From: Williamsia deligens
Lineage (GTDB): Bacteria; Actinomycetota; Actinomycetes; Mycobacteriales; Mycobacteriaceae
DNA: 64,000 nucleotides
Reading direction: 5' to 3'
Assembly (NCBI RefSeq): GCF_024171765.1
Contig: NZ_JAMTCI010000001.1
Span: 1,217,137 to 1,281,136, forward strand
A program made the position numbers and the translations under genes. Numbering within the stretch: the first letter of the stretch is position 1; every line of letters begins with the position of its first letter. A model generated the notes under the pieces. It saw only the letters and a list, made by a program, of their open reading frames with translations. It had not been told where the DNA came from and did no database searches. Positions 1 through 9,172 of this stretch are shown piece after piece.

Positions 1-448
1 TCGGGTGCGTCGTCCCGACGTGGGAGACGGCGACGTCGATGGACGAGCTGGCCAGGGCGGACTCCATATCCAACGACGGCATCTGCCGCAGTGCGACCGC
101 CCAGTCGGTCTCGAGGTCGCGGATCGCGTCTCCCAGCGCACGTCGATGCCGCGGGTTGAGGACGTCGGGGACCGCGATGCGGACCTCGCGCCGCACCGCG
201 TCGCGGCCGACGAGCTGGGGGATCGCGTCGAAGTCCGCCACCACCGACGACGCCAACGGCACCAGCGCCTCACCGGCCGCGGTCAGCCGCGTGTGGTGGG
301 TCGAGCGCTCGAACAGCGGGGTGCCGAGCTCGCGCTCGAGGGTCCGGATCCGTTGGCTGAGCGGCGGCACCGACATGTTCAACGACCGTGCCGCCCGCGT
401 GAAGTTCAGCTCGCGCGCGACGGCGAGGAAGTAGCGCAGATGGTGCAT
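1..448 (-). CDS. LysR-family transcriptional regulator (3' end cut by window edge)
   Basis: Only the first ~149 residues are in the window. The N-terminus reads MHHLRYFLAVARELNFTRAA, followed by a helix-turn-helix with SLNMSVPPLSQRIRTLE and LFERSTHHTRLTAAGE. This is the classic LysR winged-helix of the first ~65 residues, and the start of the effector domain follows. A GTG two codons upstream (position 454) is an equally possible start. It is divergent from the acyl-CoA operon starting at 583, so by the usual LysR arrangement it probably controls that operon in response to an intermediate. The effector is unknown. Confidence 0.93.
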   Translation of the reverse strand, partial: MHHLRYFLAVARELNFTRAARSLNMSVPPLSQRIRTLERELGTPLFERSTHHTRLTAAGEALVPLASSVVADFDAIPQLVGRDAVRREVRIAVPDVLNPRHRRALGDAIRDLETDWAVALRQMPSLDMESALASSSIDVAVSHVGTTHP

Positions 449-454
449 CTCCAC

Positions 455-582
455 CGGTCACACGCTACCCGCGGTGTTATCGCTGTGGACATACCGTCCT
501 GAGTCCATCGGACATTCCCTTACCTGCAGTAACGACCTAGCGTCGAAGACACAGGGAAAGAGTTCCGGACGAAGGAGGACGC
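455..582. promoter_or_regulatory. Divergent promoter region between LysR gene and CoA-transferase operon
   Basis: This 128-base region separates two divergent genes. It holds several GGAC/GTCC repeats around 493-523 (for example GTCC-ATC-GGAC and GGAC-n5-GTCC), the kind of short dyads a LysR protein could bind. A strong ribosome binding site (GGAGGA) sits just before the ATG at 583. No -35/-10 pair was assigned with confidence. Confidence 0.4.
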
Positions 583-1767
583 ATGACCGTCCAGCAGACC
601 ACCGACACCGAGCCGACAGGGCCTCTCGCAGGCGTGAAGGTCGTCGACATCTCGACAGTCGTGATGGGGCCGTACGCCACGCAGATCCTCGGCGACTTCG
701 GCGCCGACGTCATCCGCATCGAGCCGCCCTTCGACACCGCGCGGACCTCCCCGGCCAACACCGGTCGCAATCCCGGCATGGCGCCTCTCTACATGCAGGT
801 GAACCGCAACAAGCGCAGCGTCGCCCTGAACCTCAAGGACCCCGAGGGCCTCGCCGACCTGTTCGCGATCCTCGCCGACGCCGATGTGCTCGTCACGAAC
901 ATGCGTGCCGGCGCGCTGGCTCGCCTCGGCCTCGACTACGACGCCGTCCACGAGCGCTTCCCCCACCTGATCTACGCCCACGCACAGGGTTTCGCACCGC
1001 AGTCGTCACAGGGCAGCCGACCCGCCTATGACGAGGTCATCCAGGCCGTGTCCGGGCTCGTCAGCCTGCAGGACCGCGCCGGCGACTCGCTCCAGTTCAT
1101 GCCGACGTTCATCGCCGACAAGACCGCGGCGCTGTACCTGCTCAACGGCATCCTCGCCGCACTCTTCCACCAGCAACGGACCGGTGAGGGCCAGCACGTG
1201 GCGCTCGCCATGGCCGACGCGATGATCGCCGTGAACCTCGTCGAGCACATGGCCGGCGACGTGTTCGTCCCCGCCGCAGGCGATGTGGGCAACCCGCTCA
1301 GCCTCACCGGCGCCCACGCCGCGATGCGCACCAAGGACGGTGGCGCGATCGCCGCCGTGCCCTACACGAACGAGGCTGTCCGGAAGCTGCTCATCGGCGC
1401 CGGACTCGACGACGACGCAGCCGATCCGGCCTGGCAGTCACCCACCATCGACCGGCCGGTCTTCACCGCCGGGATCGAGAAGGTGTTGGCGCACTCGACG
1501 AACAAGACCACCGCGGAGTGGGAGGCGTACCTCACCGCCAACGACATGCCGTACGGCATCGTCGTGGACATCGCCGACCTGCCGAACGACCCGTACGTGC
1601 GGGAGATGGACCTCATCACCGAGGTCGAACACCCCACCGAGGGCACCATCCGCGTGATCGCCAACCCGCTGCACTTCTCGGCGACACCCACCGAGTACCG
1701 CCGTCACGCCGAACGCGCCGGCGCCAGCACCGACGAGGTGCTGAGCAGCGTCCGCACCAACGCCTGA
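583..1767 (+). CDS. Class III (CaiB/BaiF) CoA-transferase
   Basis: 394 residues, the normal size for family III CoA-transferases, which move CoA from one acyl-CoA to a free acid in the cytosol. The N-terminus shows LAGVKVVDISTVVMGPYAT, then LGDFGADVIRIEPP and NRNKRSVALNLKDPEG, all hallmark motifs. An aspartate near residue 190 (TFIADKTAALY) fits the family's catalytic region. A strong GGAGGA ribosome binding site precedes the ATG. It is first gene of an operon with two acyl-CoA dehydrogenases and a 3-hydroxyacyl-CoA-type dehydrogenase, so it likely activates a carboxylic acid for beta-oxidation. The substrate cannot be read from sequence. Confidence 0.92.
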   Translation: MTVQQTTDTEPTGPLAGVKVVDISTVVMGPYATQILGDFGADVIRIEPPFDTARTSPANTGRNPGMAPLYMQVNRNKRSVALNLKDPEGLADLFAILADADVLVTNMRAGALARLGLDYDAVHERFPHLIYAHAQGFAPQSSQGSRPAYDEVIQAVSGLVSLQDRAGDSLQFMPTFIADKTAALYLLNGILAALFHQQRTGEGQHVALAMADAMIAVNLVEHMAGDVFVPAAGDVGNPLSLTGAHAAMRTKDGGAIAAVPYTNEAVRKLLIGAGLDDDAADPAWQSPTIDRPVFTAGIEKVLAHSTNKTTAEWEAYLTANDMPYGIVVDIADLPNDPYVREMDLITEVEHPTEGTIRVIANPLHFSATPTEYRRHAERAGASTDEVLSSVRTNA

Positions 1768-1814
1768 CGCCGGCTCGACACACCGACCACTCCACCCGAA
1801 CGATCAAGGGAGAC

Positions 1815-2990
1815 ATGATGGACCTCGAACTCTCGAGCGCCGACATCGAGTTCCGCGACAATCTGCGCGAGGTGTTCCTCGGCGAGATCCCCGCCGACAT
1901 CCGCCGCCGCAGCGCGCTGAACCAGACCACCCACGACGACATCGTCACCAGCCAGCGCATCCTCAACCGCCACGGACTCGCGGTGCCGCACTGGCCCGCC
2001 GAGTGGGGCGGCAAGGACTGGACCGCGACGCAGACGCACATCTACGGGTCGGAACTCCAGCGCGCCGCGGTGCCGCAACCGTTGGCGTTCAACGTCTCCA
2101 TGGTCGGTCCGATCATCGCCGAGTTCGGCACGCAGGAGCAGAAGGAGAAGTTCCTCCCGGCGACGGCGAACCTCGACATCTGGTGGTCGCAGGGCTTCTC
2201 CGAGCCCGAGGCCGGCTCCGACCTGGCGTCGCTGAAGACCACCGCCCGGCGCGACGGTGACCACTACGTGCTCAACGGCCAGAAGACATGGACCACCCTG
2301 GGCCAGTACGGCGACTGGATGTTCGTCCTCGCCCGGACGAACCCTGATGCGCCGCGCAAGCAGCAGGGCATCTCGTTCCTTCTGCTCGATCTCACCACTC
2401 CCGGCATCGAGCGCCGTCCGATCCGCCTGTTCGACGGCAGCGCCGAGGTCAACGAGTTCTTCTTCGACGACGTCGTGATCCCCGCCGAGAACCTCGTCGG
2501 CGAGGAGAACAAGGGCTGGACCTACGCCAAGTTCCTGCTCGGCGACGAGCGCAACAGCATCGCGCAGGTCGGCACAGCCCAGCGGATCTACGCCGATCTC
2601 GCCGCGGCAGCCGCCCAGACCGACACCGGAATCGGCACTCTCGCCGACGATCCCGCGTTCCGTGGATCCATGCACGCGCTGAAGACGCGTCTGCTCGCCC
2701 TCGAGGCGACGCAGCTGCGGGTCACCGGCGCGTCCGAGAACGGGCAGGCCAGCCCGGTGTCGTCGCTGCTGAAGATGGAGGGCACCCAGACACTGCAGGA
2801 GCTGACCCGACTGCGGATGACCGCGGCCGGCTCCGACAGCGCGATGGTGACCGCCGACGGCGACCTCGTCGCCGACCCGGCTGCCACCGCCTCCGCGGCC
2901 CAGTACCTCAACCTGCGCAAGCTCTCGATCTTCGGCGGATCCAACGAGATCCAGCGCGGCGTCATCGCCAAGACCATCCTCGGACTCTGA
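1815..2990 (+). CDS. Acyl-CoA dehydrogenase (larger-type subunit of a likely heteromeric pair)
   Basis: 391 residues. The start was chosen at MMDLELSSADIEF because a GGGAG ribosome site lies just upstream; the frame is open further upstream but that region is antisense to nothing useful. FAD and substrate motifs are seen: QGFSEPEAGSDLASLKT, then WTTLGQYGDWMFVLART. It ends with FGGSNEIQRGVIAKTILGL, so the glutamate found in the EGTNEIQ motif of many homotetrameric members is glycine here. That pattern, plus the adjacent second dehydrogenase (3008-4183), resembles mycobacterial FadE alpha2beta2 pairs for ring or branched acyl-CoAs. The substrate is unknown. Confidence 0.93.
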   Translation: MMDLELSSADIEFRDNLREVFLGEIPADIRRRSALNQTTHDDIVTSQRILNRHGLAVPHWPAEWGGKDWTATQTHIYGSELQRAAVPQPLAFNVSMVGPIIAEFGTQEQKEKFLPATANLDIWWSQGFSEPEAGSDLASLKTTARRDGDHYVLNGQKTWTTLGQYGDWMFVLARTNPDAPRKQQGISFLLLDLTTPGIERRPIRLFDGSAEVNEFFFDDVVIPAENLVGEENKGWTYAKFLLGDERNSIAQVGTAQRIYADLAAAAAQTDTGIGTLADDPAFRGSMHALKTRLLALEATQLRVTGASENGQASPVSSLLKMEGTQTLQELTRLRMTAAGSDSAMVTADGDLVADPAATASAAQYLNLRKLSIFGGSNEIQRGVIAKTILGL

Positions 2991-3007
2991 GGGACAGGGA
3001 GAACATC

Positions 3008-4183
3008 ATGAACCTCGACTACAACGACGACCAGCAACTCCTCTTCGAGACCGTCGACTCCGCCGTCGGCCGCGACTACACGATGGGCGGACGCGCGAAC
3101 GCGACGTCGTCAGACCTCGGGTGGAACGCCCGCACCTGGTCCACCCTCATCGAACTCGGGCTCACCGGGCTCACCATCGCCGAGGATCACGGCGGGGTCG
3201 GCGCCGGTCCGGTGGAGCTCTACGCGAGCCTGCAGGCCATCGGCCGTCACGCCGCGACCGAGCCCCTGCTCGACGGTGTCGCCCTGCCCGGCTGGGTCAT
3301 CACCGATCTCGCCACACCGACGCAGGCGAAGGAACTGCTCGGCGCGTTGGCCGCCGGCGAGACGACCATCGCGGTCGCCCACGCCGAGCCCGGTCGCGCC
3401 TGGGATGCCTCTCCGACGTCGACCGTGACCGTCGCCGACGACGGCACGGCCACCGTGTCCGGTGTGAAAGCACCCGTCGCGCATGCCGATCAGGCGTCGC
3501 ACCTGCTCGTCACCGCGGTCGACGCCGACGGGCGCACTCAGGTCGTCCTCGTCGACACCGACGCCTCCGGTGTCAGCCGCGCCGACGGTCGCACCGCGGA
3601 CTGGACCCACGCCTCGCAGGTGACCTTCGCCGAGGCGTCGGGCGTCCTGCTCGGTGACGGCACCGCCGACGCCGCGAGCGCCCTGCGTTCCGCCTTCGCG
3701 AAGGCGCGCATCGCCATCACCGGCGAGGCTGTCGGTCTCATGGAGTCCGGCCTGTCGATGACAGTGGACTACCTGAAGAGCCGCAAGCAGTTCGGCGTCC
3801 CGCTGTCGACGTTCCAGGCGCTCGTCCACCGGGCCGCCGACCTGTACGCACAGGTCGAGCTCGCGCGGTCGATGGCCCTCTACGCCACGGCCACCGCCGA
3901 AGCCGTCGTGAACGGGACCGCCGACGTCGACGTCCTCACGTCGACCGCCGACGACGCGTTCGTCTTCGTGTGCGACGCCGCGATCGGCGTCGCGGAGGAG
4001 ATCGTCCAGCTCCACGGCGGCATCGGGATGACCTACGAGTCGGAGATCGGCCACCACGCCGCCCGCCTCGTCGGGCTCACCGCGACACTGGGTGGGGTGG
4101 AGGCCGCGCGTCGTCGGGCTGTCGCAGCCGACACCGTGCTCCGCGAACCGAGCGCGCTGCTCAACAACGCCGACGCAGCCTAG
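3008..4183 (+). CDS. Acyl-CoA dehydrogenase, partner subunit
   Basis: 391 residues, starting MNLDYNDDQQLLFETVDSAV, 17 bases after the previous dehydrogenase. It keeps the overall acyl-CoA dehydrogenase fold (GLTGLTIAEDHGGVGAGPVEL near the N-terminus; YLKSRKQFGVPLSTFQALVH and VQLHGGIGMTYESEIGH in the C-terminal helical domain). It lacks the EGTNEIQR-type terminus and is poorer in FAD-contact motifs in the middle. This is typical of the non-identical second subunit in mycobacterial FadE heterotetramers. It probably works with the gene just upstream; the pairing is inferred from adjacency and motif loss. Confidence 0.9.
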   Translation: MNLDYNDDQQLLFETVDSAVGRDYTMGGRANATSSDLGWNARTWSTLIELGLTGLTIAEDHGGVGAGPVELYASLQAIGRHAATEPLLDGVALPGWVITDLATPTQAKELLGALAAGETTIAVAHAEPGRAWDASPTSTVTVADDGTATVSGVKAPVAHADQASHLLVTAVDADGRTQVVLVDTDASGVSRADGRTADWTHASQVTFAEASGVLLGDGTADAASALRSAFAKARIAITGEAVGLMESGLSMTVDYLKSRKQFGVPLSTFQALVHRAADLYAQVELARSMALYATATAEAVVNGTADVDVLTSTADDAFVFVCDAAIGVAEEIVQLHGGIGMTYESEIGHHAARLVGLTATLGGVEAARRRAVAADTVLREPSALLNNADAA

Positions 4184-4192
4184 GAGGCGACC

Positions 4193-5104
4193 ATGTTCGA
4201 CCATCTGCTGGTCCTCGACATCGCCGGAGGTGCCATCCGCCGGGTCGACCTCGACGGTGCCGTGAGCACCGTCGTCACCGACACCGGGCCCGCCCCGGAC
4301 GGCATCGTCCGTGACGCCGCCACCGACCGGATCTGGTGGACCCTGATGGGCCGCCCGACTCGCGGCGACGAGGGATCCGACTTCACCGCCCGCAACGGCG
4401 GCCTCCGCTCGGCGCGGACCGACGGCTCCGATGTCACCACCGTCCTTCCTGACGGTGCGATCACCACCGGCAAGCAGCTCGATCTCGCCGGCGGCCATCT
4501 CTACTGGGGCGACCGCGAGGGCGGACGCATCAGCCGCGTGGCCGTCGACGGTGGCGAGGTCACCGACCTCGTGGTCCGACCTCGTGATCCCGAGACCGGC
4601 CTCGTCGACATCCACGACCAGTGCGTCGGCATCGCGGTGGATGTCGCCGGTGGCCACCTCTACTGGACACAGAAGGGCCCGGCGAAGGGCGATGCGGGAC
4701 GCATCTTCCGCGCCGGCATCGACATCCCCGACGGCGAGACCGCGGAGACCCGCACAGATGTCGAGACCCTCTGGTCCGATCTCCCCGAGCCCATCGACCT
4801 GTGGTTCGACGCGTCGTCGTCGACCCTGTTCTGGACCGATCGCGGCGCGGCCCCGTTCGGCAACACGCTGAACAGCGCGCCCGTCCCCGCTGTCGGTGAG
4901 TCCGGCGTCGAGCCGACGGTCCTCGCGAAGGACTTCGCCGAGGCGATCGGACTCGCGGTGGACACCGACGCGGGCGTCGCCTACGTGACCGCCCTCGACG
5001 GCAGCGTGCGGGCCGTGCCCATCCGCGACGGCGCCCCGGCCGAGCGGGTCGTCGCGACCGTCGACGGCAGCGCGTTCACCGGGATCGTGGGGGTGGCGTC
5101 ATGA
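4193..5104 (+). CDS. YWTD/SMP-30-like beta-propeller protein
   Basis: 303 residues with repeated blade signatures (HLYWGDREGGRISRVAVDG, HLYWTQKGPAKGDAGRIFRA, TLFWTDRGAAPFGNTLNSA) like low-density-lipoprotein-receptor YWTD repeats. No signal peptide is visible, so it should be cytosolic. AGGAGG precedes the ATG, and its stop overlaps the next start by four bases, so it belongs to the acyl-CoA operon. Its role is unknown; propellers of this kind act as lactonases or as scaffolds, so a lactone hydrolase in the same pathway is one guess. Confidence 0.8.
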   Translation: MFDHLLVLDIAGGAIRRVDLDGAVSTVVTDTGPAPDGIVRDAATDRIWWTLMGRPTRGDEGSDFTARNGGLRSARTDGSDVTTVLPDGAITTGKQLDLAGGHLYWGDREGGRISRVAVDGGEVTDLVVRPRDPETGLVDIHDQCVGIAVDVAGGHLYWTQKGPAKGDAGRIFRAGIDIPDGETAETRTDVETLWSDLPEPIDLWFDASSSTLFWTDRGAAPFGNTLNSAPVPAVGESGVEPTVLAKDFAEAIGLAVDTDAGVAYVTALDGSVRAVPIRDGAPAERVVATVDGSAFTGIVGVAS

Positions 5105-6039
5105 GCCGCGGCAGCACCGGTCAGACCGTGGCCATCGTGGGTGCCGGCGTCATCGGTCTGTCGTGGGCGCGCCTCGCCCGTGAGCACGGCTGGACCGTCG
5201 CCATCACCGACCCCCGGCCCGATCTCGCCGAGATCGTCGCCGCGGAGTTCGGTGACGACCCGTCGGTGCGCGCGGCCGACAGCCTGGCCGACGCCGTCCG
5301 TGACGCGGACCTCGTCCAGGAGAACGGACCCGAGCGGTTGGCGATCAAGCAGGAGCTGTTCGCCGAGATCGGCGCTGCGGCTCCCGCGAACGCGATCCTG
5401 GCGACCTCCAGCTCGTCGATCACCGCGTCGGAGATCGCCGTCGACCTCGACGCGGATGTCGCTGCCCGGCTCCTCGTCGGTCACCCGTTCAACCCACCGG
5501 AGCTGATGCCGCTCGTGGAGGTGTTGCCCGGCACTCGGACAGCGCCCGACACCACCGAGCGGGCTGTCGCTCACTACCGCGAACTGCGACGCGAACCGGT
5601 CGTCATCGCGAAGGAGCTCCCCGGTTTCGTCGCGAACCGACTGCAGGGGGCCATCTCCCGCGAGGCGCGGTATCTCGTGCAGCAGGGCGTGGTCTCCCCC
5701 GCCGACCTCGACACCATCCTGCAGAACTCGCTGGGTCTGCGGTGGGCGACCATCGGGCTGTTCGAGGGCAACGTCCTCGGCGGCGGCCCGGGCGGCATCC
5801 GCCACCTGCTCGCCGGGGTCGGCGCGCAGACCGGCGGCATCGAACCCGGCGTGCCCGCTACGGATCCCGCATCGATGGAGCGTCTCGTCACTGCCGTCGA
5901 GGACACCTACGGCACCGGTGACGCCGTGTACGAGGAACTCCGCGCTCGTCGAGACCGGCGCACCCGCGCGGTGCTGGCGGCGCTCGAGGCCGATGACGGC
6001 GGCGCCTCCGCTCCGAGCCCTGCGGATGCGCCGGCGTAG
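5101..6039 (+). CDS. 3-hydroxyacyl-CoA dehydrogenase family NAD-dependent oxidoreductase
   Basis: 312 residues. The N-terminal Rossmann motif VAIVGAGVIGLSWARLAREH and the sequence DLVQENGPERLAIKQELFAEI are characteristic of the family, as are the catalytic-loop LVGHPFNPPELMPLVEV and the C-terminal-domain entry ELPGFVANRLQGAI. The single C-terminal domain and length match L-carnitine/L-gulonate dehydrogenase (lambda-crystallin type) more than the FadB type. It overlaps the propeller gene by ATGA. It likely oxidises a 3-hydroxy intermediate made by the operon. Its last ~15 residues are Ala/Pro rich and probably disordered. Confidence 0.9.
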   Translation: MSRGSTGQTVAIVGAGVIGLSWARLAREHGWTVAITDPRPDLAEIVAAEFGDDPSVRAADSLADAVRDADLVQENGPERLAIKQELFAEIGAAAPANAILATSSSSITASEIAVDLDADVAARLLVGHPFNPPELMPLVEVLPGTRTAPDTTERAVAHYRELRREPVVIAKELPGFVANRLQGAISREARYLVQQGVVSPADLDTILQNSLGLRWATIGLFEGNVLGGGPGGIRHLLAGVGAQTGGIEPGVPATDPASMERLVTAVEDTYGTGDAVYEELRARRDRRTRAVLAALEADDGGASAPSPADAPA

Positions 6040-6260
6040 GAACCATGTCCGGACGGGCGTACGCTCACGAGGTAGGACATTGCAGGGCAGGTTGCGTCTG
6101 ATGGCTACAAGGTGATGTGAAGGCGCAACCCCGTCGGTTCAGCAAGTAGCTTGTGGGTCCTTTTCTTCACCGTTGCGATGGCGTTCTCCAACGGATTTCA
6201 CGTTGTGTTCGATCGCCGCCGTACAACAAGGTGACCCGCTCGTCGGGGCGGGCAAGGGAT

Positions 6261-6959
6261 TCAGCTCTGCGCGGGATGGTCGATGTCGACGAGCCGCTGC
6301 GCGACGTCGACAACGAGAGTGTTGGTGTCCTGGGACAGTTCTCGCAGCATGTCGAAGGCTTGTTGGCTGTCGATGTCGAAACGTTCCATGAGCATCCCTT
6401 TGCTCTGGCCGATGATGTCGCGGCTGGCCAGGGCGCGCTCGAATTGCTCCTGCCGTCGTGCGGCATCCCAGACCATGGCAGTGTGGGTCGCGAAGGTCAT
6501 TCCGATGTCGCGTGCGGCGGGGGTGAAAGCGTGCGGCGTGCCGGAATACACGTTGAGCGCGGCCCGGGTGCGGGTGCTGCTGAACAGCTGTAGCGACAGG
6601 ATCGACCGGATCGGTGTCCGTGCCAGGGCGTCGACGCGGTAGAGCGGCCAACGGGTTTCGGTCTCGAGGTCTGTCACCTCGACAAGGAGGGCGCCGGCTG
6701 CGGCAGTCAGGCAGGGCCCCTGGCGGTGTTCGCGTTGGATGTCGTCGAGCGTCACGGGAAAGTCGGTGGTCGCGGCCGGGGTGGTGACGTGGTTCGCGGT
6801 GGCGACAGTGATACCGGCGTGTTCGGCACCGGGAATGACGCCGAGCGCATAGTCGGTCATCTGGGCTATGACGGTGCCGGAATCGACAGCGTCGGCGTGA
6901 AGATCTCGCGCAAAAGCGTTGATCGCGAGTTGAACAGCGGAAAAATCAGGAGTGGTCAC
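6261..6959 (-). CDS. GAF-ANTAR domain RNA-binding antiterminator-type regulator
   Basis: 232 residues. A GAF sensory domain spans about residues 30-165 (VIPGAEHAGITVATANHV, REHRQGPCLTAA, ALNVYSGTPHAFTPAARDIG). An ANTAR domain spans about 172-228 (ALASRDIIGQSKGMLMERF, then FDMLRELSQDTNTLVVDVA). ANTAR proteins bind dual hexaloop RNA hairpins to prevent termination, and GAF-ANTAR fusions are common stress regulators in actinobacteria. It is transcribed away from the secreted-protein cluster at 7321. Its target RNA was not found here. Confidence 0.93.
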   Translation of the reverse strand: MTTPDFSAVQLAINAFARDLHADAVDSGTVIAQMTDYALGVIPGAEHAGITVATANHVTTPAATTDFPVTLDDIQREHRQGPCLTAAAGALLVEVTDLETETRWPLYRVDALARTPIRSILSLQLFSSTRTRAALNVYSGTPHAFTPAARDIGMTFATHTAMVWDAARRQEQFERALASRDIIGQSKGMLMERFDIDSQQAFDMLRELSQDTNTLVVDVAQRLVDIDHPAQS

Positions 6960-7320
6960 GTGCGATCCCTGCGTAGGTGTCGCACTGACCGGCGGGCGCG
7001 GACAATTCTTGCGAGCTCCGTCGCCGCCCGAACGGCAGTGACGAAGCTAGTCAGATCAACAGACCTCAGTGTACGGGCCGCGTCAACGTGTCGAGTCGAG
7101 CATCCTGGCCTCGGAAGCGCACTCCCATCCGCCGTCGCCATCGGTCAGCGAACTGCGCGCTGCTGTCTGTACTGAGAACCATCTGACGGAACAGAACTTC
7201 TCAATCCTGAATTTTGATCACGGGTGCACCGTTGCAGGTTTACGGTTGCGGAGAATCAGGTGGTTCTCGGTGATCCCGCTCCCCTGCAGCGTCGGCCGAC
7301 CGGACGAGGTGAGGACTGCA
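6960..7320. other. 361-base intergenic region, no gene recognised
   Basis: This lies between the divergent GAF-ANTAR gene and the first secreted-protein gene. It is slightly more A+T rich than its surroundings between 7170 and 7260 and should hold both promoters. Reading frames here show no family motif or credible ribosome site. Confidence 0.5.
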
Positions 7321-7977
7321 ATGACAGGTTCCGGGTGGAGTCTTGGTAAGCGCGTCGCCTGTGATTCACCGGCGAACCGATCCATCGAGCATGCCGTGAG
7401 CCCTGCGGTGACCATCACTCGACGGACCCTGCGCAGGTTGCGGGGCGTGGTCATCGCCGTCCTGGTGTTCGCGACGATGTCGGTGGCGCCGGTGGCGAGT
7501 GCGGCCGCGTCGCCTCTCGACGACGTTCTCGGTGCTCTCGATCTCGGATCGAGTTCCGTCGCCCCGGGCGTGGGGTCGCCGCCCGCCACCGGGTCGCCGG
7601 TGGAGCACACCCTGACCATCCGGTACACCGGGGCCGCCACTGACATCAGCTACGCAACGTTCAACGTGCGTGCGAGTTCGTGCCTGCGACCCGTGTCACC
7701 GGATTACGCCACCCAGGAGAACGAGTTCCCGCAGACGAGAACTGCGGCAATCGTTTTCCGTGTGGTCAGAAGCGGTGGCTGCACCAAGGGCTACGTGCTG
7801 TTCCAGCTGATCCTCAAAGCGGGGAACCAGCGGTTGACGGGCAACTTCCGACTCGAGGTCACCGACTCGGCCACCGCACCGGCACCGAAGGTGACCTGCT
7901 CGTCGGACCCCGACTGGGAGCGAGGAAACACCCCCATGGCGTGTGCTGCCACGCCCGACACCGTCACCTACTCGTGA
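7321..7977 (+). CDS. Secreted protein of unknown function (orphan family, member 1)
   Basis: 218 residues from the ATG at 7321. GTG starts at 7396 or 7408 would put a conventional signal peptide at the very N-terminus (TRRTLRRLRGVVIAVLVFA, cleaved near ASAAAS). After the signal comes a Gly/Ser/Pro linker containing LDLGSSSVAPG, then a ~140-residue domain with four cysteines. I recognise no family. The next gene shares the signal-plus-DLGSS-linker arrangement. Likely exported; role unknown. Confidence 0.7.
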   Translation: MTGSGWSLGKRVACDSPANRSIEHAVSPAVTITRRTLRRLRGVVIAVLVFATMSVAPVASAAASPLDDVLGALDLGSSSVAPGVGSPPATGSPVEHTLTIRYTGAATDISYATFNVRASSCLRPVSPDYATQENEFPQTRTAAIVFRVVRSGGCTKGYVLFQLILKAGNQRLTGNFRLEVTDSATAPAPKVTCSSDPDWERGNTPMACAATPDTVTYS

Positions 7978-8047
7978 ACGCCACGACCACGGCGACCTCG
8001 ACGCGCGGCTGCGTACCGGGCCGGTCCCAGAGAGCAGGAGAACCTGG

Positions 8048-8797
8048 ATGATCGGACACAACTTCGTTCGCGTCGCCGTGGTCGCGGCCGGTGTGACTCT
8101 GTGCGGCGCGTTCCTCATGCCCGCGGTGTCGGCTGCGCCCGTTGTGCCGCTCGGCATCGACCTCGGGTCGTCGGGAACGACACCGCCATCGGGGCCTACA
8201 CCCAGCGGGTACGGTGTCTATACCAAAATCGACCCTGACCTGTCCGGGCTCGAGGTCGGAACCACCTGAGGTGCAACGTATCTCGGGGGTGACTGCGTGA
8301 CCGACCCAGGAGGACGAGGGTTCTTCTGGGACAGCGGGAACGGCAACCCGTTCCGTTCGTGCTTCTACGACCCGTCGACGGCCCTGTACCGGTTCGAGCT
8401 CACCACACCCACAAGACAGCGGGCAACGGTGCAGATCCGCTTCACGTCGTTACCCACCATCGTCCCCGGCTTCGCTACGGTCGGCGCGGAATGCGACGGG
8501 GGCGGCAACACGACGTGCGCGGATGGACGAGACGGCGCGCAACGAATCACCGGTGCAGTACTGATGCCACGTCCCAAACTCGGACCACTTCCCACATCGC
8601 CCGCTGAGAACTACCGGTTCTGCGCGAGCGAGTCGCTGCCGTGCTCGGTGCAAAACGGAACCACAGTCGCCTTCGGAACGGGAACCGCGTTCGTGCAGAA
8701 AGTCGTCGATGGCCCCAGCGTCCGCTGCACCACCGAGCAGTTCGGTGGCGTGGACCCCGCGCCGGGGAAGTTCAAAGACTGCTTCGTCGTTCGATGA
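8048..8797 (+). pseudogene. Secreted orphan protein interrupted by an in-frame TGA (member 2)
   Basis: The start at 8048 has an AGGAG site upstream and encodes a clear signal peptide (VRVAVVAAGVTLCGAFLMP, cleaved near VSAAP) followed by the same DLGSS/Pro/Gly linker as the gene before. At codon 74 (8267-8269) the frame meets TGA. The very same frame then stays open to 8797, giving GATYLGGDCVTDPGGRGFFW and ~170 further residues of soluble, six-cysteine-like sequence. Nothing marks a separate start apart from a GTG at 8297 without a ribosome site. The simplest reading is one 249-residue gene with a nonsense mutation (TGG or CGA to TGA) or a sequencing error. Confidence 0.75.
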
Positions 8798-9172
8798 ACG
8801 CGAACGCCGACTCCGTGCCGGCGCGACTCAAGTCAGTGGTGGAGCGCAGTGGCGCTCCTCTCGGCGGTGTATGTGTCCCGAGGCGCTGTCGATGAGTAGT
8901 GAGCAGGCATCGCTCAAGGATCGGGAAGCCGGCCTCGGTGGGCGCGCCTCTCAGCCGACAATTCCTCTGACAGAGGTTTGCACAATGAATGCACGTCCCG
9001 CGTACCGTCCGAAACGGTTGCCCGCAAGCGGCTGCGCGCCTGCCGACCACAAGCCAGACCTCTCGCGAGCTCCTTGCAATCGTTTGCCGGGAGGTGGGTC
9101 GACGGCCGTGTGGGCGTGCACGCCGCATGAAGTCGAGCTGTCCCGTCGCGCGCCGAGTCGGCGAAATCGGCC
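8798..9172. other. 375-base stretch without a supported gene
   Basis: This lies between two secreted-protein genes. A plus-strand frame from ATG 8985 to 9212 is open, but its product (Arg/Pro/Cys rich, no motif, weak ribosome site) overlaps the next gene and looks non-coding. I see no repeat or hairpin worth naming. It probably carries the promoter for the gene at 9173. Confidence 0.45.

Noticed and set aside
6040-6260. ANTAR target hairpins near the GAF-ANTAR gene
   Set aside because: I could not find two adjacent hexaloop stem-loops with the expected loop pattern in this gap.
8267-8269. TGA as a selenocysteine codon in the broken secreted-protein gene
   Set aside because: No selenocysteine-insertion-like hairpin was seen after it, no cysteine-rich redox context exists at that point, and no selenoprotein genes are in the window.
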